A stretch of 11,018 nt of DNA, taken from DATGEO01 sp035310015 (GTDB lineage Bacteria; Chloroflexota; Dormibacteria; Dormibacterales; Dormibacteraceae). Of the stretch, positions 7,812-11,018 are shown one piece after another (positions within the stretch are counted from its first letter, which is position 1; every line of letters starts with the position of its first letter). Under the pieces are notes generated by a model. The model searched no databases. It was not told where the DNA came from and saw only the letters and a program-made list of their open reading frames with translations. Position numbers and translations under genes: made by a program. Location: NCBI GenBank assembly GCA_035310015.1, contig DATGEO010000002.1:1-11018 (forward strand). Direction: 5' to 3'.

Positions 7812-7887
7812 GATTCCGCACGTTTTGTACAAGACGCGCGCATAGGTGCGCCGCGAAGCGCACGTTTTGTACAAGAAAGGCGGAATC
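7812..7887. repeat. Twin palindrome element B (TTGTACAA type), 76-base inverted repeat between convergent genes
   Basis: This element nearly fills the 83-base gap between the stop of the kinase-like gene and the stop of fhs. It contains two TTGTACAA cores centred at 7828/7829 and 7870/7871, again exactly 42 bp apart. The outer ends are inverted (GATTCCGC at 7812-7819, GCGGAATC at 7880-7887). The whole can fold as one hairpin: 8 pairs, a 3-base mismatch, 14 pairs including two G-U, one mismatch, 4 more pairs, and a 16-base loop at 7842-7857. Its left block ATTCCGCACG and the GCGCACGTTTTG block are identical in register to element A. Convergent placement suits a bidirectional terminator, although no clear U-tract follows. 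A protein-binding or mobile-repeat role is also possible. Confidence 0.85.
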
Positions 7888-9596
7888 TAGCTCAGGCCCA
7901 CGATCCTGCCGTTCTCGTCGATGTCGATGCTCGCCGCGTTCGGCGTCGTCGGCAGGCCCGGCATCGTGCGGATCTCGCCGCAGATCGGGTAGACGAAGCC
8001 GGCGCCGACCGACGCGCGGACCTCGCGTACCGGCAGGATCCAGCCGGTCGGCGCACCCATCAGCTTCGGATCCGACGAGATCGAGTATTGGGTCTTGGCG
8101 ATGCAGACAGGCAGCCGCCCGAACCCGCTGTTCTCGAAAGCGTCGATCTGCTTCGCCGCCGTGGCCGTGTACTCGACGCTGGCCGCGCCGTAGACCCGCA
8201 GCGCGACCGTTTCGATCTTCTCGCGCAGAGTCGCCGCGTCCGGGTACAGGAGCTTGAACGTGCTTGGCTCGTCCGCGGCTTCGGCCACCATCTGGGCCAG
8301 CTCGCACGCTCCCTCACCGCCGTCGGCGAAGTTGGTCGTCACCGCGGACCGCACGCCCATGTGCTCGGCCAGCTCGCGGATCGCCCGGTGCTCGGACGGG
8401 TGGTCGCCTGGAAATGCATTGATCGCGACGACGGGCGTCACGCCATGGAGCTGGATGTTCTCGACCTGCTTGCGCAGGTTGGCCGCGCCGGCCATCACAT
8501 CGTCCGGGTTCTCCTTCAGCAGATCGGGCGGGAGCGGGCGGCCCGCGACCACCCGGTATTTCCCGGAGTGGGCCTTGAGGGCGCGCACCGTGGCGACGAG
8601 CACCGCGGCGTCGGGCGCCAGGCCGGACGTGCGGCACTTGATGTTGAAGAACCGCTCGGCGCCCATGTCCGCACCGAAGCCTGCCTCGGTGACGAGGAAG
8701 TCGCCGCAGTGGATCGCGATCAAGTCCGCGAGCACCGAGGACGCCCCGTTGGCGATGTTTCCGAACGGCCCGGCGTGGACCATCACCGGGGTGTTCTCCA
8801 GCGTCTGCAGGAGGTTCGGCTTGATGGCGTCGAGCATGATCACGGTCATCGCGCCGCCGGCGTGCAGGAAGTCGGCGGTGATCGGCTTGCCGTCGCGCGC
8901 GAGGCCGATGACGATCCGCCCCAGGCGCTGCCGCATGTCCTGGAGCGAGGTCGAGAGCGCGAGCACGGCCATGATCTCGGAGGCCGCGGTGATGTCGAAG
9001 CCGGTCTGGCGTGTGACGCCGTCTTCAGTCGCGCCAAGCCCGACCACGATCGAGCGCAGCACCCGGTCGCTGACGTCCATCACCCTGCGCCACGTGATGC
9101 TGTGCAGGTCGATCGGAAAGTCGCGAAGACTGTGGTGGATGTAGTTGTCGATCATCGCGGCCAGCAGGTTGTGCGCCGCCGTCACCGCGTGGAAGTCGCC
9201 GGTGAGGTGGAGGTTGAGCCGCTCCATCGGCACGACCTGGCTGTAGCCGCCGCCGGCCGCGCCGCCTTTGATGCCGAAGGTCGGTCCCATGGAGGGCTGG
9301 CGAATGGCCACGGTCGCGCGCTTGCCGATCTTGCCCAGGGCGTCGCCCAGGCCGACCGTGGTGGTCGTCTTGCCCTCGCCCAGCGGCGTGGGCGTGATCG
9401 CGGAGACGACCACGTACTTGGCCTTGGGGCGGTCCTTCAGCTCCTCCAGCGCCTCCAGCTTGATCTTCGCCACGTCGTAGCCATAGGGCTCGAGAAGGTG
9501 CGGGCCGATGCCCATCCGCTCGGCGATCTCCGGCATCGGCTTGAGCCGGGCTTCGCGCGCGATCTCGAGGTCGGTTGGAAACGTCGTCACGGCCAC
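7887..9596 (-). CDS. fhs: Formate-tetrahydrofolate ligase
   Basis: A 569-residue cytoplasmic enzyme catalysing ATP + formate + THF to 10-formyl-THF (reversible), close to the usual 555-560 residues. Seen in the sequence: the family P-loop TPLGEGKTT at residues 70-78, the GGAAGGGYSQVVPMERLNLHLTGDFHA block, AHNLLAAMIDN, and the C-terminal GWILPVREVRASVGAGF segment. The GTG start at 9596 is supported by a strong Shine-Dalgarno, AGGAGG at 9609-9604, 7 bases upstream. It lies 16 bases after the MTHFR-like gene on the same strand, so the two form an operon. With the demethylating operon converging on it, Fhs may release C1 units as formate with ATP recovery, or charge formate onto THF; direction is inference. 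Confidence 0.97.
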   Translation of the reverse strand: MAVTTFPTDLEIAREARLKPMPEIAERMGIGPHLLEPYGYDVAKIKLEALEELKDRPKAKYVVVSAITPTPLGEGKTTTTVGLGDALGKIGKRATVAIRQPSMGPTFGIKGGAAGGGYSQVVPMERLNLHLTGDFHAVTAAHNLLAAMIDNYIHHSLRDFPIDLHSITWRRVMDVSDRVLRSIVVGLGATEDGVTRQTGFDITAASEIMAVLALSTSLQDMRQRLGRIVIGLARDGKPITADFLHAGGAMTVIMLDAIKPNLLQTLENTPVMVHAGPFGNIANGASSVLADLIAIHCGDFLVTEAGFGADMGAERFFNIKCRTSGLAPDAAVLVATVRALKAHSGKYRVVAGRPLPPDLLKENPDDVMAGAANLRKQVENIQLHGVTPVVAINAFPGDHPSEHRAIRELAEHMGVRSAVTTNFADGGEGACELAQMVAEAADEPSTFKLLYPDAATLREKIETVALRVYGAASVEYTATAAKQIDAFENSGFGRLPVCIAKTQYSISSDPKLMGAPTGWILPVREVRASVGAGFVYPICGEIRTMPGLPTTPNAASIDIDENGRIVGLS

Positions 9597-9603
9597 ACCA
9601 CTT

Positions 9604-9609
9604 CCTCCT
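9604..9609 (-). promoter_or_regulatory. Strong Shine-Dalgarno of fhs
   Basis: On the minus strand AGGAGG sits 7 bases before the GTG start at 9596 and directly after the stop of the upstream MTHFR-like gene (9615-9613). It fixes the fhs start and is by far the best ribosome-binding site in the window, where most other starts rely on overlap or lack a visible site. It suggests fhs is translated independently and strongly. Confidence 0.8.
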
Positions 9610-9612
9610 GCA

Positions 9613-10485
9613 TCAGTGGAGGCGCGCCAGCATCTCCTGGCGCCACGCCTCCGTCGGCTCGACCTCGTTGAAGGTGAACACGTGCACGCCCGTTATCTTC
9701 GCCTCCGGGCGCGCGAGGTCCGGCATCAGCGCCCGTGCAAAGCGCTCCGGGGAATAGCCGCCGGGCCGCACCATGCGCATCAGCCAGTTCGAGTGCCCGC
9801 GCAAGAACCGCGCGGAGTCGCTTAGGCCGATGCGCGTCGACACCCGCAGCAGCTTGGCAGGATCCGCGACGCCGGCCATGCCGATGTAGATCGGCAGCTC
9901 GACGTGCCGCCGCCGGACGCGCGCGACCCATCTCTTCAGGACCGGGACGTCGAAGCAAAGATTGCTCACGATGTAGGTCGCCAGCCGCCGCTTGTCCCAC
10001 ATCGCCTGGATGGTCAGGTCGTCGTCGATGAAGCTGTGGCTCTGCGGATAGCCCGTGATGCCGATGTCCTTGGGCGCGGTGGGCTCGGCCGCGATCGCCG
10101 TCAGCAGTGACACCGAGTCCGGATACTGTCCCGCCGCGTCGCGCGAGTCCCCGGCGACCACGAACACGCTGCCGCCCAGCGGCCCGAGCCGGGCCAGGAC
10201 CTCGCGCAGGTGCGACGCGTCGCGGACCGACCGCGCCGCGAGGTGCGGAACGACGGCGTAGCCCGCGGAGTGCAGCTTCTCGGCGAGTCCGAGCGTGGCG
10301 TCGATGCCGCGCTTCGGCGACGAGGTGATCGTCACCGTGACCGCGCTGGGCACGTGGCTCGTGACCAGGTCGGCCGCTTCCTCGGTGGGCAGGACCTCGT
10401 AGCGGGGGTGCGTCAGAAATCGGGTCAGTGCCTCGCGCGAGGCCGTGTCCAGGCGGAGGCGGCTGGGTCGGGCGGTCACCACCAC
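9613..10485 (-). CDS. Methylenetetrahydrofolate reductase-like protein (divergent MetF family)
   Basis: About 290 residues, expected to be a TIM-barrel flavoenzyme interconverting 5,10-methylene-THF and 5-methyl-THF. Support comes from the VFVVAGDSRD segment, the GITGYPQSHSFIDDD block followed by KRRLATYIVSNLCFDVPVLKRW (compare the Q-FFF segment of MetF), and LPIYIGMAGVADPAKLLRVSTRIG, equivalent to the IPGILPV region. It is divergent: the N-terminal FEFFPP motif carrying the catalytic Glu of E. coli MetF is not seen; the corresponding strand reads VTVTITSSPKRG. GTG at 10485 is preferred because a TATAGT -10 box lies just upstream, making a nearly leaderless start. GTG at 10506 is in frame but lies upstream of that -10 box and inside a hairpin. 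It heads an operon with fhs. Reverse (methyl-THF oxidising) use next to GcvT demethylases is an inference. Confidence 0.78.
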   Translation of the reverse strand: MVVTARPSRLRLDTASREALTRFLTHPRYEVLPTEEAADLVTSHVPSAVTVTITSSPKRGIDATLGLAEKLHSAGYAVVPHLAARSVRDASHLREVLARLGPLGGSVFVVAGDSRDAAGQYPDSVSLLTAIAAEPTAPKDIGITGYPQSHSFIDDDLTIQAMWDKRRLATYIVSNLCFDVPVLKRWVARVRRRHVELPIYIGMAGVADPAKLLRVSTRIGLSDSARFLRGHSNWLMRMVRPGGYSPERFARALMPDLARPEAKITGVHVFTFNEVEPTEAWRQEMLARLH

Positions 10486-10494
10486 CGGTGTCGC

Positions 10495-10523
10495 ACTATA
10501 CGGCACTGTCGCGCTCTGCGCAA
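10495..10523 (-). promoter_or_regulatory. Putative promoter of the MTHFR-like gene and fhs
   Basis: On the minus strand a -10 box TATAGT (10500-10495, five of six matches to TATAAT) lies 17 bp downstream of a weak -35 TTGCGC (10523-10518, only TTG matching). Transcription would begin around 10489-10486, only a few bases before the GTG at 10485, giving a leaderless or near-leaderless mRNA, which is common in Actinomycetota. The -35 and spacer lie within the inverted repeat at 10501-10531. Confidence 0.5.
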
Positions 10524-10531
10524 CAGTGCCG
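10501..10531. repeat. 31-bp inverted repeat between the MTHFR-like gene and the metallophosphoesterase gene
   Basis: The arms are CGGCACTGT (10501-10509) and ACAGTGCCG (10523-10531), then one mismatch (10510/10522), then GCGC pairing with GCGC around a TCT loop. It starts 6 bases after the metallophosphoesterase stop (minus strand) and ends at the -10 box of the next gene. It may be an operator over the -35/spacer or a terminator hairpin for the upstream gene; no T-tract follows, which argues somewhat against an intrinsic terminator. Confidence 0.7.
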
Positions 10532-10536
10532 GGGGG

Positions 10537-11018
10537 CTATCGGGGCAGCGGAAACGGCGCCGGGAGCATCAGCACCACGTTCCGGTCGCCCTCGGCGCCC
10601 GCCCGAGGCGACGGTGCCCCTCCCATCGGGTCGTTGGCGGCCAGCTGCCGGTGCAGGCCGGCCAGCTCCTCCGGCGCGACCGCCGGACCGGGATCGGCGA
10701 GGCCATCGTGGTCGATCATCGTGCAGGCGATCCCCAACCGGCCGCCGCCGGCGTCGAACAGCTCCACGAGCCGGCCCTGGCACGGCCAGTCGACGAGCGA
10801 GCTGGTGGTCACCTCCCAGAACCCGACGGCGATGCCGGAGCGGTTGGCGCGCGGCTGCACGAGGTTCATGTGGACGTGGCCGTTGAGCCACAGCACGACG
10901 TTCGGAAAGCGGTGCAGCAGCCTGCGCAGGTCTTCCGCGGCCACGCCGTCGGCGGCGCGGTGGTTGTGAATCGTGAACAGCTGGTGATGGGAAAGGATCA
11001 CGGCAAGCCTGTTCTCGT
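10537..11018 (-). CDS. Calcineurin-like metallophosphoesterase, C-terminal part (5' end outside window)
   Basis: The frame stays open from the TAG at 10539-10537 to the right edge, so the N-terminal domain with the first metal ligands is missing. The visible part begins ENRLAVILSHHQLFTIHN and contains WLNGHVHMN, the SHH and GHVH metal-binding motifs of calcineurin-like phosphoesterases. It continues with GFWEVTTSSLVDWPCQGRLVEL, which I recall from an actinobacterial metallophosphoesterase family (PPA1498-like, TIGR03767). Members often carry an export signal, but that end is not in view. The last 50 or so residues are Ala/Pro/Gly-rich with no recognised domain. It is separated by the inverted repeat from the downstream C1-folate operon and probably has no role in it. 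Substrate is unknown. Confidence 0.85.
   Translation of the reverse strand, partial: ENRLAVILSHHQLFTIHNHRAADGVAAEDLRRLLHRFPNVVLWLNGHVHMNLVQPRANRSGIAVGFWEVTTSSLVDWPCQGRLVELFDAGGGRLGIACTMIDHDGLADPGPAVAPEELAGLHRQLAANDPMGGAPSPRAGAEGDRNVVLMLPAPFPLPR

Noticed and set aside
4395..7887. CRISPR array
   Set aside because: Only two repeat copies at each site, no spacers of uniform length and no cas genes; repeats are perfect dyads with 42-bp spacing.
7581..9671. Long plus-strand frame (696 codons) over the kinase end and fhs
   Set aside because: Composition is Arg/Asp/His-rich without motifs, and it is antisense to fhs, whose protein is unmistakable; its FVQ-type repeated peptides are just the palindromes of element B read through.

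Overview
The window is a high-GC, gene-dense bacterial segment. Most starts are GTG or TTG, adjacent genes overlap by a few bases, and almost all gaps are shorter than 100 bases. Codon use, frequent lack of Shine-Dalgarno sequences and an actinobacterial-looking metallophosphoesterase at the right edge suggest an Actinomycetota soil lineage. The Thermoleophilia are one possibility, but this is inference; no marker gene is present. No stretch longer than about 100 bases lacks a gene.

Region 1 (1-7803, plus strand) looks like a demethylation and electron-transfer operon. It holds the 3' end of a GcvT-family C1 (aminomethyl)transferase or demethylase, then etfB and etfA. Next come a membrane-bound two-[4Fe-4S] oxidoreductase resembling DgcB or a fused heterodisulfide-reductase subunit, an 809-residue FAD-dependent dehydrogenase fused to a GcvT domain (dimethylglycine/sarcosine dehydrogenase type), and a choline-kinase-like phosphotransferase. 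The expected flow is: methylated amine (or a related methyl donor) is oxidised by the FAD enzyme, the C1 unit goes to tetrahydrofolate, and electrons pass through ETF to the Fe-S membrane protein and then the quinone pool.

Region 2 (7887-10500, minus strand) is a convergent operon for C1-folate metabolism: a divergent methylenetetrahydrofolate-reductase-like gene followed by fhs (formate-tetrahydrofolate ligase). It fits as the outlet for the C1 units made by region 1. Upstream, also on the minus strand, is the C-terminal part of a calcineurin-like metallophosphoesterase.

The most unusual signal is non-coding. Two intergenic elements, at about 4395-4468 and 7812-7887, each carry two copies of a palindrome with core TTGYRCAA. 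In both elements the two centres are exactly 42 bp apart. The core is GC-type (TTGCGCAA) in both copies of the first element and TA-type (TTGTACAA) in both copies of the second. Each element can also fold as one long hairpin. A separate 31-bp inverted repeat (10501-10531) overlaps the likely promoter of the MTHFR-like gene.
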